A stretch of DNA of 43,096 nt, taken from positions 1 through 43,096 of the forward strand of contig CAINCQ010000042.1 of the NCBI GenBank assembly GCA_903847095.1, written 5' to 3'. Below are positions 1 to 8,495 of the stretch, piece after piece; the stretch's first letter is position 1, and each line of letters begins with the position of its first letter. This DNA comes from an uncultured bacterium (lineage in GTDB: Bacteria > Patescibacteriota > Minisyncoccia > Minisyncoccales > UBA5738). The notes below the pieces were generated by a model. That model did no database searches. It had not been told where the DNA came from and was given only the letters and a program-made list of their open reading frames with translations. Both the position numbers and the translations under genes were made by a program.

Positions 1-130
1 GCTCCTGAACGGGCTCCTGAACGGGCTCCTGAACGGGCTCCTGAACGGGCTCCTGAACGGGCTCCTGAACGGGCTCCTGAACGGGCTCCTGAACGGGCTC
101 CTGAACGGGCTCCTGAACGGGCTCCTGAAC
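1..130 (+). repeat. 12-bp tandem repeat, about 10.8 copies
   Basis: The unit GCTCCTGAACGG is repeated without a mismatch from the first base of the window to position 120, and a partial copy ends at 130. It is in frame in the truncated coding region and encodes Ala-Pro-Glu-Arg. The true copy number is unknown because the array runs off the window edge. Confidence 0.97.
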
Positions 131-339
131 CTCCTGTATTAAGGGAAAGTCCCGAACCGGTCCAATTGCCTCAAGGAAATCATATTTCGTTAAACAGCCT
201 TAATAACGGAACCGTTATGAAGTTTTCGGGCAGGAGGGAAGCGAGCTATCAGGCAAGACCGAAAAAAGAAGTCCAAGTCGATGAGTTGAAAAAAGTCTTG
301 GAAGAAGCGTTAAAAGACAAACCCGGCGAGCAAAAATAA
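1..339 (+). CDS. 3' end of an APER-repeat protein (5' truncated by the window edge)
   Basis: Frame 1 is open from the first base to a TAA at 337-339, giving the last 112 residues of a longer protein. Residues 1-43 are ten perfect copies of Ala-Pro-Glu-Arg plus a partial one, encoded by a 12-bp tandem repeat, and then Pro-Pro. The rest is polar and ends in a lysine/glutamate-rich helix (DELKKVLEEALKDK). The repeat unit is a multiple of three, so copy-number change keeps the frame. The start lies outside the window. Proline/charge repeats of this type usually form extended linkers in surface or scaffold proteins, but nothing here names a function. pgk follows 25 bp downstream. Confidence 0.7.
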   Translation, partial: APERAPERAPERAPERAPERAPERAPERAPERAPERAPERAPEPPVLRESPEPVQLPQGNHISLNSLNNGTVMKFSGRREASYQARPKKEVQVDELKKVLEEALKDKPGEQK

Positions 340-364
340 AATTTTCTAATAAAAAAGCCATAAA

Positions 365-1510
365 ATGAGAACTTTAAAAGATTTTGATTTTGAAAACAAA
401 AAAACGCTCGTGAGATGTGATTTTAACGTTGGCATAGACGACAAAGGAAAAATAACCGATGATTTTCGGATAATAAAATCGGTTCCAACGATCAAATATC
501 TTCTGGAAAAGAAAGCGATAGTGATCCTTATGAGTCATTTGGAGAAAAAGGAAAAATTGGTGAGCCTTAAGGTGGTAGCCGAACGGCTTGAGAATATTCT
601 TGGCCAGAAAGTGAAGTTCGTCCAAAGTTGCGTCGGCTCGGCGGCGTTAAAGGAAACCCGGAAATTAAAGCCTGGTGAAATCGCGCTTTTGGAGAATTTA
701 AGGTTCGAAAAGGGGGAGAAGGCGAATGACGAAAAGTTCGCCAAGGAATTGGCGCAACTGGGCGAAGTCTATGTTGACGAAGCTTTTGCCTGTTCGCACC
801 GCGCTCACGCGTCGATAGTCGGCGTGCCCAAATTCTTGCCTTCATACGCGGGATTATTGATGGAATCGGAGGTTGCCAACCTTTCCCGAATATTGAAAAA
901 CCCGGAGCATCCGTTCATCGTTATTGTCGGAGGAACAAAAGTTGAAACGAAAATAAAAACAATTTTGAATATTTCCCGGCTTGCCGACCACATTCTGTTT
1001 GGTTCCAAGATTGGGGAGATAATTTTGATTCAAAAGCAGATCATGCTGGGACGCGATCTTAGGGTCAAGGAAAAAATGGTGGAAAAGATCGATCTTACCA
1101 ATCCCAAGATCCACCTTCCGGTGGATGGAGTGATGGCTTTAAAGGACTTAAGTGAAGGTTATCTGAGGAAAGCAGCGATCGGCGCGATAAGAATCGAAGA
1201 AGAGGTCTATGACATCGGTCCTGAAACCGTCAAAGTGTTCAAAGAAATAATCAAAACCGCCAAAACCATTTTTTTTAACGGTCCGATGGGTATGTTCGAA
1301 AACCACGAATTCATTAATGGGACCAAAGAGATATTGGGCGCGATCGCCAAGAACCGCGGCGCGTTCAAGGTGGCTGGCGGCGGAGAGACGATCGAGGCCA
1401 TCAACAAGTTCGGGGTAGCGGAGAATTTTGATTTTCTGTCTACCGGAGGAGGGGCGATGCTGGAATTTTTATCCGGCGATGAATTGCCCGGGGTCGAAGC
1501 TTTGAAATGA
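365..1510 (+). CDS. pgk: phosphoglycerate kinase
   Basis: Phosphoglycerate kinase transfers the acyl phosphate of 1,3-bisphosphoglycerate to ADP in the cytoplasm, an ATP-yielding step of glycolysis. The 381 residues cover the whole family length. The N-terminal substrate loop reads RCDFNVG, where the usual motif ends NVP. ENLRF lies near residue 115 and the basic patch reads ACSHRAHAS. The hinge and nucleotide side show AGLLMESE, VGGTKVETK, FNGPMGMFE and the C-terminal STGGGAMLEFL. SHLEKK replaces the usual SHLGRP. These substitutions are mild and the enzyme looks intact. The ATG at 365 fits the start of the fold. Confidence 0.95.
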   Translation: MRTLKDFDFENKKTLVRCDFNVGIDDKGKITDDFRIIKSVPTIKYLLEKKAIVILMSHLEKKEKLVSLKVVAERLENILGQKVKFVQSCVGSAALKETRKLKPGEIALLENLRFEKGEKANDEKFAKELAQLGEVYVDEAFACSHRAHASIVGVPKFLPSYAGLLMESEVANLSRILKNPEHPFIVIVGGTKVETKIKTILNISRLADHILFGSKIGEIILIQKQIMLGRDLRVKEKMVEKIDLTNPKIHLPVDGVMALKDLSEGYLRKAAIGAIRIEEEVYDIGPETVKVFKEIIKTAKTIFFNGPMGMFENHEFINGTKEILGAIAKNRGAFKVAGGGETIEAINKFGVAENFDFLSTGGGAMLEFLSGDELPGVEALK

Positions 1511-1597
1511 GGATTCCGGTAGGTTTATCTTTAAAGTGTTTTGTATCAGGTGGCTCGCGCGGGAAAATATTAACGCCATGGCGAAAAAAATACTGAA

Positions 1598-2764
1598 ATG
1601 ACGGAAAAAATCGAAATCAAAAATATAAGTGAAGCCGCGCGAAGGATATTGCAAGCGGTCGAAAAAAAGGAAAAGATCATTGTTTACGGGGATGCCGATC
1701 TGGACGGGGTTACCGCGGTCATAATTTGCAAGGAAAGCATTGAAAATTTGGGAGGCAAAGTAGCCGCCCTTTATTTTCCGGACAGAGAAATCGAGGGGTA
1801 CGGGATAAACAAGACGGCGCTGAGAAATTTGGAGAAATACGCCCCGGCCTTGATTCTTGCCGTCGATTTGGGCATTGGCAACTTCGAAGAAATAAAAATA
1901 GCCAAGAAACTGGGTTTTAGCGTTGTTGTTGTCGATCACCACGAAATACTGGACGGTCTTCCGGAAGCGGACGTCATTGTCGATCCTAAACAACCGGATG
2001 ATCCATATCCTTTCAAATTCCTCTGTGCCGCCGGGCTTTGTTTTCGGCTGGCCGAAAAACTGTTTAACCGCCAGATGAGCAAAAATTTGCGGGAAAGTTT
2101 TGCCGAACTGGCTGCTTTGGCCACTTTGGCCGATATGATGCCCCGGGAATTCGAGAATATCGATATCATCGAGGAAGGTTTGCGGACGATCGATAATTCC
2201 TTCCGCCCCGGCTTGAGAACTTTTTTTAAAACCGATGTTTTAAATCTTGAATCGGATAATTTCAACCGTCGGATCTCAAAAATAATATCGGTTTTGAACG
2301 TTCGCGATATGAAGGAAGGGATACCGGCTGCGTACAAGCTGTTATGCGCCGAATCCGCGTCAAGCGCCCAGGAATTGATCAGGGAATTCCTGATAATCAA
2401 TCGGGAAAGACGCGACAAGATCAGGGTAGTAACCGAAGAGATAGAAATGAACATCGCGGAAAAAAAAGAACCGATCATTTTTGAAGGAGCGCGCGATTGG
2501 GAGCTTAATTTAATGGGCACGGTAGCTTCCATCATCTGCCAAAAATACGGCAAACCAACTTTCGTCTATAAAACTTTGGAGCAAGAAAGCCAGGGTACCG
2601 TCCGAAGCACCGAAGAGATAAACAGCGTGGCTCTGATGAGGAACTGCAAGGACTTGCTCATGACTTACGGCGGCCATCCCAAGGCCTCGGGCTTCCGTGT
2701 CAAAAACGAAAACCTTGAAAAATTCAAAGCCTGTTTAATAAAAAATTTACCGCAGTCTAAATGA
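1598..2764 (+). CDS. DHH-family phosphoesterase, short RecJ-like
   Basis: This is a DHH/DHHA1 phosphoesterase of 388 residues. Metal-binding motifs are DADLDG near residue 30, AVDLGIG near residue 88 and VVVDHHE near residue 110. The DHHA1 domain carries GTVRSTEEIN and GGHPKASGF near the C terminus. Family members are RecJ-type 5'-3' single-strand exonucleases or nanoRNA/cyclic-dinucleotide phosphodiesterases. The length is well short of classical RecJ (about 550 residues or more) and no OB-fold tail is seen. The substrate is therefore left open, although the GGHPKASGF motif resembles RecJ more than NrnA. The stop overlaps the next start by four bases (ATGA), which implies translational coupling. 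Confidence 0.85.
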   Translation: MTEKIEIKNISEAARRILQAVEKKEKIIVYGDADLDGVTAVIICKESIENLGGKVAALYFPDREIEGYGINKTALRNLEKYAPALILAVDLGIGNFEEIKIAKKLGFSVVVVDHHEILDGLPEADVIVDPKQPDDPYPFKFLCAAGLCFRLAEKLFNRQMSKNLRESFAELAALATLADMMPREFENIDIIEEGLRTIDNSFRPGLRTFFKTDVLNLESDNFNRRISKIISVLNVRDMKEGIPAAYKLLCAESASSAQELIREFLIINRERRDKIRVVTEEIEMNIAEKKEPIIFEGARDWELNLMGTVASIICQKYGKPTFVYKTLEQESQGTVRSTEEINSVALMRNCKDLLMTYGGHPKASGFRVKNENLEKFKACLIKNLPQSK

Positions 2765-3105
2765 CTATGAAAATTAAATCCTATTTAATCGCATTTGTTT
2801 TAGCGGTCATTTTTATTGCGCTCGGAGGGTTTATTGTTTGTTTTGGTTTCCAGGAGAATGCCTCGATGTTTTCGATGGTACCGTCTAATTATTGGGACGC
2901 GCCTCAATCCTATAGTCCGGAAGGAATGGATTCGTATGTCAATAACATGGAAAACGGCTATTTCGTCAGAAGTCTTCCAACGTACGGTATAATGTTTGGC
3001 GTTCCGATTTTTTTGCTGGGATTAACATGTTTATGGCTTGGTTTTGTCTTGCGAGGTCTGGAGAAAAGGATGAAAAAACTGGAAGAGGGGAAAAACAATG
3101 TTTAA
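2761..3105 (+). CDS. small two-TM membrane protein, unknown
   Basis: A 114-residue protein with two hydrophobic segments, about residues 7-28 and 75-98. They flank an extracytoplasmic loop rich in Ser, Tyr, Asn and Pro, and a short charged tail of coiled-coil character follows. It overlaps the DHH gene by four bases, so the two are probably co-translated. I do not recognise a family. The topology suggests an envelope protein with an exposed loop of about 45 residues. Confidence 0.65.
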   Translation: MTMKIKSYLIAFVLAVIFIALGGFIVCFGFQENASMFSMVPSNYWDAPQSYSPEGMDSYVNNMENGYFVRSLPTYGIMFGVPIFLLGLTCLWLGFVLRGLEKRMKKLEEGKNNV

Positions 3106-3112
3106 CCCGATA

Positions 3113-3142
3113 TTGACAGAAGTCCTATAAGTCGGTTAAAAT
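3113..3142 (+). promoter_or_regulatory. rnpB promoter
   Basis: TTGACA at 3113-3118 and TAAAAT at 3137-3142 are separated by 18 bp. Transcription would start near 3150, which is where the first pairing strand of the RNase P RNA begins. Confidence 0.75.
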
Positions 3143-3150
3143 ATATAGGC

Positions 3151-3571
3151 AAAAAACCAAGCAGGTTAGGCAATCGCTCCTCATAGATTTTGGTTTATGG
3201 GGGGAGGAAAGTCCGAACACCCTCCCGGGGCGAAAGCCAAGGGATAAAAAAGTAGAGGGTAATACCCTTCGTCCGCAAGGATCGAGGTGCGAACAGAGAC
3301 GCTCTGAGGCGAAAGCCGAAGAGATCCCGAACCGCAAGGTTTGGGATAGATTCATAGAAATATGGATTGTGAAACGGCTAAATCCTTACTGGGCGCAAGA
3401 GCAACCCGCCCAAATTTTTGTTCTTAACGTAACTTTAGGAACAAAAATTTGGGCGGGAAAAAGTAGCTCGCTTGAGCCCCGCGAGTAATTGCGGGGCCAG
3501 ACAAATGATTGCCTCGTTCCGCATTTTTGCGGAACCAGACAGAATTCGGCTTATTACCTGCTTGGTTTTTT
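3151..3571 (+). ncRNA. rnpB: RNase P RNA, bacterial type A
   Basis: This is the catalytic RNA of RNase P, which removes 5' leaders from pre-tRNAs. The terminal helix P1 pairs AAAAAACCAAGCAGG at the 5' end with ACCTGCTTGGTTTTTT at the 3' end. The universal core GAGGAAAGTCCGAACA starts near 3202, and the 3' core reads GACAGAATTCGGCTTA near 3537. An unbroken 19-bp helix (3405-3423 with 3439-3457) sits where the P15-P17 region with its GGU loop is expected. The 3' end is a U-run and can serve as an intrinsic terminator. Ends are estimated from pairing and the promoter. Confidence 0.93.
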
Positions 3572-3600
3572 GTTGTTTTAAGACCATTTTTCATATCGTT

Positions 3601-5244
3601 ATGTTCGAAAAGATCACGAACTCGAAGATATTAAATTTCCAGACTAAAAAGGTAACTTTTTCGGCCATAATTCTCGCGTTTTCGACGGTAGCCAGCGGGT
3701 TGCTTGGTTTCTTGCGCGATGGTCTTTTGAGCGGAAAATTTGGAGCGAGCCCGGAGCTTGATTCTTATTTTGCCGCTTTCCGAATACCCGATTTTATTTA
3801 CGGTGTGTTGGTGTACGGCGGAATTACCGTGGTTTTTTTGCCTTTTTTCGCCGAGCAATACGCCAAAGGAAAGGACAAGGTTTGGGAATTCGCCAATAAC
3901 GTCCTGAATGTTTTTTTAGCCTTCGTTATTGTGATCGCTACTGTTTGCCTGGTTTTCGCTCCGGCTTTGGTAAGGATTATGGCGCCGGGATTTTCCGGAG
4001 AGCAGCTTGATCAAACGATTTTTTTAACGCGCGTTATGTTAATTAGCCCGATCCTTTTTGGCGTTTCATCGGTTCTTTCGGGTATTCTGCAGTATTTCAA
4101 CCGCTTTTTGGCTTACGGGATCGCCCCGCTTTTATATAATCTGGGAATAATCGCCGGTATCGTTTTTCTTACGCCGCTTTTCGGTATTGCGGGAGTGGCT
4201 TACGGGGTGGTTTTGGGCGCTTTTTTCTATTGCCTGGTCCAGCTTCCGGCGGCGGTGAACGCCGGTTTTAAATACCGTTTTGTTTTTCGTCCCCTCGATC
4301 CAATATTTACGAAGGCCTTTTTTTTGATGTTGCCGCGGGTTTTCAGCGTGGCCGCGATTCAATTGGAATATGTTGTTAATTTGTTCATAGCTTCGAGGTT
4401 GGCCGCCGGATCGGTCACGATTTTTAATTTTACCAACAATATCTATATTCTGCCGGTAAGCGCGATCGGGGTTTCATTCGCGATGGCGGCTTTTCCCGTT
4501 TTTTCCAAGTTGTTCGCTGAATCGAATTTTTCCGAGCTTGGCCGCAAATTTTCTTCAACCTTCCGGCAAGTGGCTTTTATTGTGATTCCTTCCAGTTTTT
4601 TGATGTGGTTATTGCGCGACTCGATTATCGGTTTCATTTATCTCCACGGCCGTTTTTCCTCCGAGGCGGCTCTTTTGATGTCGGCTTCAGTGGCGATAAT
4701 GTGCGTGGTAATTTTATTCTATTCTGAGATCCAGGTGATCTACCGGATGTTTTTTTCTCTAAAAGATACGATCACGCCAACGGTGATTACCGCCATTAGC
4801 GTGATCGCGACCGTTTTTTTAAGTTTCTTATTTGTTGATTTGGCGGGACAGAATCCCTTGGAAGGCATCTTAAAGGATTTGTTTGGCTTTAATCAACTTC
4901 AAGACATCAGAATAATCGGCTTGTCCCTGGCTTTCGCTTTGGCTATTTTTTTCCAGTTTTTGCTGGCCTTTTTTTTCTTGACGAGAAGGGACAATCGGCT
5001 TGTTCCGGCCAAAGAAATCGCGTTGTCGACCGTAAAATCGATCCTCGCCGGGATCGTGATGGCTGTTGCTGTTTATTCGGCGCATGCTAAGATATTTTTT
5101 AGCCAGCCATTTTTTGATCTAGCGGTTTACGGTGTTTTCGGCGCCGTAATTTATCTGGCCATCGCCACGATACTGCGTTGCCGGGAAATGGAGGTGCTCA
5201 AGGAGACGGTCTATAGTTTTCTGAAAAGATTACGGCAGACCTAA
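3601..5244 (+). CDS. murJ: lipid II flippase MurJ
   Basis: MurJ flips the peptidoglycan precursor lipid II across the cytoplasmic membrane. The 547 residues contain about 14 hydrophobic helices of the MOP/MviN fold. The N terminus has the family pattern STVASGLLGFLRDGLL with the conserved arginine, then LDSYFAAFRIPD. Upstream in-frame codons run into the RNase P RNA, so I choose the ATG at 3601, just after the rnpB terminator. lepA follows after three bases, so the two are likely co-transcribed. The gene looks intact. Confidence 0.92.
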   Translation: MFEKITNSKILNFQTKKVTFSAIILAFSTVASGLLGFLRDGLLSGKFGASPELDSYFAAFRIPDFIYGVLVYGGITVVFLPFFAEQYAKGKDKVWEFANNVLNVFLAFVIVIATVCLVFAPALVRIMAPGFSGEQLDQTIFLTRVMLISPILFGVSSVLSGILQYFNRFLAYGIAPLLYNLGIIAGIVFLTPLFGIAGVAYGVVLGAFFYCLVQLPAAVNAGFKYRFVFRPLDPIFTKAFFLMLPRVFSVAAIQLEYVVNLFIASRLAAGSVTIFNFTNNIYILPVSAIGVSFAMAAFPVFSKLFAESNFSELGRKFSSTFRQVAFIVIPSSFLMWLLRDSIIGFIYLHGRFSSEAALLMSASVAIMCVVILFYSEIQVIYRMFFSLKDTITPTVITAISVIATVFLSFLFVDLAGQNPLEGILKDLFGFNQLQDIRIIGLSLAFALAIFFQFLLAFFFLTRRDNRLVPAKEIALSTVKSILAGIVMAVAVYSAHAKIFFSQPFFDLAVYGVFGAVIYLAIATILRCREMEVLKETVYSFLKRLRQT

Positions 5245-5247
5245 TCA

Positions 5248-7059
5248 ATGGAAAATCAAATCGACCAGTCGAAAATAAGGAATTTTGTCATTATCAGCCA
5301 TGTTGACCATGGCAAATCGACCTTAGCCGACCGTTTTTTGGAAATCACCGGAACCATTGCCAAGGATAAGATCGGCGCCCAGTATTTGGATATGATGGAT
5401 TTGGAAAAGGAGCGGGGGATAACTATCAAGCTTCAGCCGGTCCGTATGGAATACAAGGGTTATATTTTAAACTTGATCGATACCCCCGGCCACGTTGATT
5501 TCGGATACGAGGTTTCCCGCAGTTTATTGGCGGTCGAGGGCGCCATTCTTTTGGTGGATGTGGTCCAGGGAATCCAGGCGCAAACGCTGGCGAACCTTGA
5601 TCTCGCCAAAAAACAAGGCTTGGTCATTATTCCGGCCATCAACAAGATAGATCTTGACTATGCCGATCTGCCTAAGGCCAAAAAGGAGCTGGCCGATCTC
5701 TTAGGGGTGGCCAATGAAGAAATCTTTGAGATTTCGGCCCGAAAAGGAACGAATACGGAAAAATTGCTCGAAGCCGTCATCAAAAAAGTGCCCGCGCCCT
5801 CGGGCGATCCGGAAAAACTATTGCGCGCGCTGGTTTTTGATTCCAAATACGACAGTTACCAAGGGGTGATCGCTTTTACGCGCATCGTGGATGGATCGGC
5901 CAAAATTAACGACAAACTATATCTTATCCAGAACAAAGCGGAGGGTTTGGTCAAGGAAACGGGTTATTTTATACCGCAACTGAAAAAATCGGACCATGTT
6001 TCCGCCGGGGAGATCGGATATATCGCGACCGGCATTAAAGATCCGGAAAAAGTGAGAGTTGGCGAAACTATCACGCTGGCTTCCGCTTGGAACGAAAAGA
6101 CCAAGGTTTTGAGCGTTGAACCTTTGCCGGGATACGCGGAGCCAAAGCCCATGATTTTTGCTTCGGTTTATCCGGAAAATCCCGATGATTTCGATTTTTT
6201 GAAAGTAGCGTTGTCCAAATTGAAACTGAACGACGCGGCCTTTTTTTTCGAGCCGGAGATGAAAGAATTTTTGGGACGGGGTTTCCGTTGCGGATTTTTG
6301 GGTACTTTACACGCCGAGATCGTGAGTGAACGGTTGTTCCGGGAATTTTCGCTTAATTTGATCATTTCCCATCCGTCGGTCGTTTATAAGATAATCGATA
6401 CCAGGGGAAAAGAGCGCGTGATCTATACCACCAGTGATTGGCCCAATCCCGCCGAGATCAAAGATACTTTCGAACCCTGGGTGCGTTTGGAAATCGTAAC
6501 ACCTCTTGATTATATGGGTCCGATCTCCGATCTTATGAAAGAATATAAGGGCGAATACATAAATACCGATTATTTCGGGACGGAAAAGCTGCTTTTGATC
6601 TACGAAATACCTATGAGGAAAGTGATCAGCGGGTTTTACGGCGATTTGAAGAACGTGAGCCGGGGATTCGCTTCGATGAATTACGAAGTTCTCGCTTATC
6701 GCAAGGGAAATCTGGTCAAGCTGGAAATATTGATCGCCGGCAAGAAAGAAGAGGCGTTTTCCAAGATCGTTCCCGAAGAAGACGCGCCCTCCGAAGGCCG
6801 GAAGATTGCCGCTAAGCTCAAAGAAGCCCTTCCGTCACAAATGTTTACCTTGGCGATCCAGGCTGTGCTGGGCGGAAAGATAATCGCGCGGGAAACCTTG
6901 GGAGCCAAAAGGCGCGACGTCACCGCTCCGCTTTACGGCGGCGATGTTACGCGGAAAAATAAACTGTTGGATAAACAAAAAGAAGGCAAGAAAAAACTGG
7001 CCGGACGCGCCCAAGTGCGGATACCGTCGAAAGTATTTTTGGATATGTTCAAGTCTTGA
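5248..7059 (+). CDS. lepA: elongation factor 4 (LepA)
   Basis: LepA is a ribosome-associated translational GTPase that acts during initiation or back-translocation. Its 603 residues match the family. GTP-binding motifs are HVDHGKST (G1), DTPGHVDF (G3), NKID (G4) and SARKG (G5). The LepA-specific C-terminal domain shows RRDVTAPLYGGDVTRKNKLL followed by KQKEGKK, which excludes EF-G or TypA. The start ATG at 5248 is three bases after murJ. It is complete, with no odd residues at the catalytic His of HVDHGK. Confidence 0.96.
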   Translation: MENQIDQSKIRNFVIISHVDHGKSTLADRFLEITGTIAKDKIGAQYLDMMDLEKERGITIKLQPVRMEYKGYILNLIDTPGHVDFGYEVSRSLLAVEGAILLVDVVQGIQAQTLANLDLAKKQGLVIIPAINKIDLDYADLPKAKKELADLLGVANEEIFEISARKGTNTEKLLEAVIKKVPAPSGDPEKLLRALVFDSKYDSYQGVIAFTRIVDGSAKINDKLYLIQNKAEGLVKETGYFIPQLKKSDHVSAGEIGYIATGIKDPEKVRVGETITLASAWNEKTKVLSVEPLPGYAEPKPMIFASVYPENPDDFDFLKVALSKLKLNDAAFFFEPEMKEFLGRGFRCGFLGTLHAEIVSERLFREFSLNLIISHPSVVYKIIDTRGKERVIYTTSDWPNPAEIKDTFEPWVRLEIVTPLDYMGPISDLMKEYKGEYINTDYFGTEKLLLIYEIPMRKVISGFYGDLKNVSRGFASMNYEVLAYRKGNLVKLEILIAGKKEEAFSKIVPEEDAPSEGRKIAAKLKEALPSQMFTLAIQAVLGGKIIARETLGAKRRDVTAPLYGGDVTRKNKLLDKQKEGKKKLAGRAQVRIPSKVFLDMFKS

Positions 7060-7136
7060 TGCCGTTACGATCACTAACGCCAAAATCCCATCCCATATCG
7101 GGCCGGAGCTTTACGGAAAGTTTATTTTGTATTAAT

Positions 7137-7229
7137 TTAGAAAAGGGGAGCTACCAGTAAAAGGATGGTGCTTATCGCAACGATAGCCGTAATTACTCCC
7201 CAGATCATTCTTATGGTTTTTGGTTTCAT
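7137..7229 (-). CDS. 30-residue single-TM peptide, putative
   Basis: A leftward reading frame of 30 codons begins MKPKTIRMIWGV, continues as one uninterrupted hydrophobic helix and ends LLLVAPLF. Two or three basic residues precede the helix, as in inside-anchored single-span peptides. It sits convergently in the gap between lepA and the FtsB-like gene. There is no clear Shine-Dalgarno. Short peptides of this build recur in compact CPR genomes, but that is recollection and not shown here. Confidence 0.45.
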   Translation of the reverse strand: MKPKTIRMIWGVITAIVAISTILLLVAPLF

Positions 7230-7309
7230 TTTTTAGTGGCGCTAAAGCGTGAATTAGGATTTTAATAACTTCGACGACCAAATCTATCACCCTTCAAAGG
7301 TTCGATTTA

Positions 7310-7717
7310 ATGGTAGCAATATTTAAAAAAACAAAAAAGAGGAGGTCGTGGCAGACGGTTTTGGTGTCGGCGGTCTTGGGGATCCTATCGCTGGGGTTGA
7401 TCGTTTTTTTGGCTATATCAAATTTTAAGATCAGCGAGAAAAGGAAAGTGCTTAAGGACGAGATCGAACAAACCAAGGCACAGATCGGGATTTTGCAGGA
7501 GCAAAAAGATTCCCTGGCGGCCGGGCTGGACGAATCGGATAAGGCGGATTTTCACGAAGAAAGGATCAGGGATCAAGGTTATAAAAAACCGGGCGAAGAA
7601 GTGATAGCGGTTCTCCAGGACAAAGCTTTGGTCAAGGAAGACCAACAGCCAGTCGTGAAAAAAAGTTTCTGGCTCGATCTCTGGGACAAGATCAAGGGCT
7701 TCGGAGAACTGAAATAA
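7310..7717 (+). CDS. septum formation initiator (FtsB/DivIC) family protein
   Basis: A 135-residue protein with a basic N terminus (KKTKKRR), one transmembrane helix at about residues 17-38 and a coiled coil at about residues 43-75. A short C-terminal region contains RDQGYKKPGEEVI. This matches the FtsB/DivIC architecture, whose members link FtsL and FtsQ at the divisome. The motif GYKKPGEEV corresponds to the family's usual G-x-x-x-P-G-E. In this Gram-type-uncertain bacterium the choice between FtsB and DivIC cannot be made. Confidence 0.8.
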   Translation: MVAIFKKTKKRRSWQTVLVSAVLGILSLGLIVFLAISNFKISEKRKVLKDEIEQTKAQIGILQEQKDSLAAGLDESDKADFHEERIRDQGYKKPGEEVIAVLQDKALVKEDQQPVVKKSFWLDLWDKIKGFGELK

Positions 7718-7769
7718 TAATATTCGAAATCCGAAGCACGAATATTCGAAACAATTTTCGAAATAAGAA

Positions 7770-8126
7770 ATGAAAAAAATGACCGAAACGAATATAAAGG
7801 AATACGATCTGGAAAAAAGAACATTCGAATTTGCGAAGAAGGTGCGGATATTTGTGAAGTCATTGGTAAAAAACGTTGCTAATATTGAAGATGGAAAACA
7901 GCTAATAAGGTCTTCGGGTTCTGTTGGAGCGAATTACATTGAAGCTAATGAAAGTTTGAGTAAGAAAGATTTTTTTATGAGAATCAAAATTTGCCGAAAA
8001 GAGGCGAAAGAGTCAAAGTATTGGTTGGAGTTGATAGAATCCGATAATCCGGAGAAAGAGATCCTTTTTAACGAAGCAAAAGAGCTGACAAACATTTTTG
8101 GCGCAATCATAAGAAATGCAAAGTAA
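7770..8126 (+). CDS. four-helix bundle protein (23S rRNA intervening-sequence type)
   Basis: The 118 residues match the four-helix-bundle family first seen in 23S rRNA intervening sequences. Diagnostic features are LEKRTFEFAKKVR at the N terminus, the central QLIRSSGSVGANYIEA and KICRKEAKESKYWLEL. Family members form pentameric bundles and have no agreed molecular function. A second ATG nine bases in is an alternative start. Both flanks are rich in TTCGAA-containing short inverted repeats (7722-7767 and 8166-8200), unlike neighbouring intergenic DNA, which hints that the unit is mobile. Confidence 0.88.
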   Translation: MKKMTETNIKEYDLEKRTFEFAKKVRIFVKSLVKNVANIEDGKQLIRSSGSVGANYIEANESLSKKDFFMRIKICRKEAKESKYWLELIESDNPEKEILFNEAKELTNIFGAIIRNAK

Positions 8127-8200
8127 GGATTTATATTTATTCTGAACATTTAAATTTAGTAATTAATTTCGAACATTCGAGCTTCGAACATTAGAATATT

Positions 8201-8220
8201 CCCTCCGCCAAGGCGGAGGG
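8201..8220. repeat. 20-bp GC-rich palindrome before tRNA-Gly
   Basis: A perfect inverted repeat CCCTCCGCC/GGCGGAGGG around AA, three bases upstream of the tRNA. It could mark a processing boundary or an inserted palindromic unit. It is not followed by a T-run, so it is not a rightward terminator. Confidence 0.8.
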
Positions 8221-8223
8221 CCC

Positions 8224-8298
8224 GCGGGTGTCGTATAATGGCCATTATGGTTCCTTCCCAAGGAACAGACGAGGGTTCGATTCCCTTCACCCGCTCCA
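8224..8298 (+). tRNA. tRNA-Gly (anticodon CCC)
   Basis: The acceptor GCGGGTG pairs with CACCCGC. The anticodon stem GTTCC/GGAAC encloses the loop TTCCCAA, giving anticodon CCC and glycine codon GGG. The T arm shows AGGG-TTCGATT-CCCT, and CCA is encoded at 8296-8298. Confidence 0.95.
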
Positions 8299-8447
8299 TA
8301 GTGTAACAAAGTCCCTTTTTTGGCTCTAAATTACGGCCTTGTTCAAGATCGTCGATTTTCTTTTCCAGCGGCAGTTTTTTGGTTACAAAAGTATCTGTTT
8401 TAAGGGACTTCGTGTTTTTCACAATGACAGAATTATTTACATTGCTA

Positions 8448-8476
8448 TTGACAAAATATTTTACATTTGGTAGGCT
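8448..8476 (+). promoter_or_regulatory. promoter and possible operator of the Panacea-type operon
   Basis: TTGACA at 8448-8453 is followed after 17 bp by a weak -10 (TAGGCT, 8471-8476), 20 bp before the ATG. Two direct copies of TTTACATT (8436-8443 and 8460-8467) flank and overlap the -35/-10 region. They are placed as an autoregulatory operator for the XRE domain encoded next. The operator role is inferred. Confidence 0.6.
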
Positions 8477-8495
8477 TAATGCATAATACCAATAA

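Noticed and set aside
1-130. CRISPR array at the left edge
   Set aside because: The unit is 12 bp with no spacers and is translated in frame.
3472-3600. Upstream extension of murJ
   Set aside because: It overlaps the 3' part of the RNase P RNA and adds no MurJ-like sequence. ATG 3601 fits the family start.
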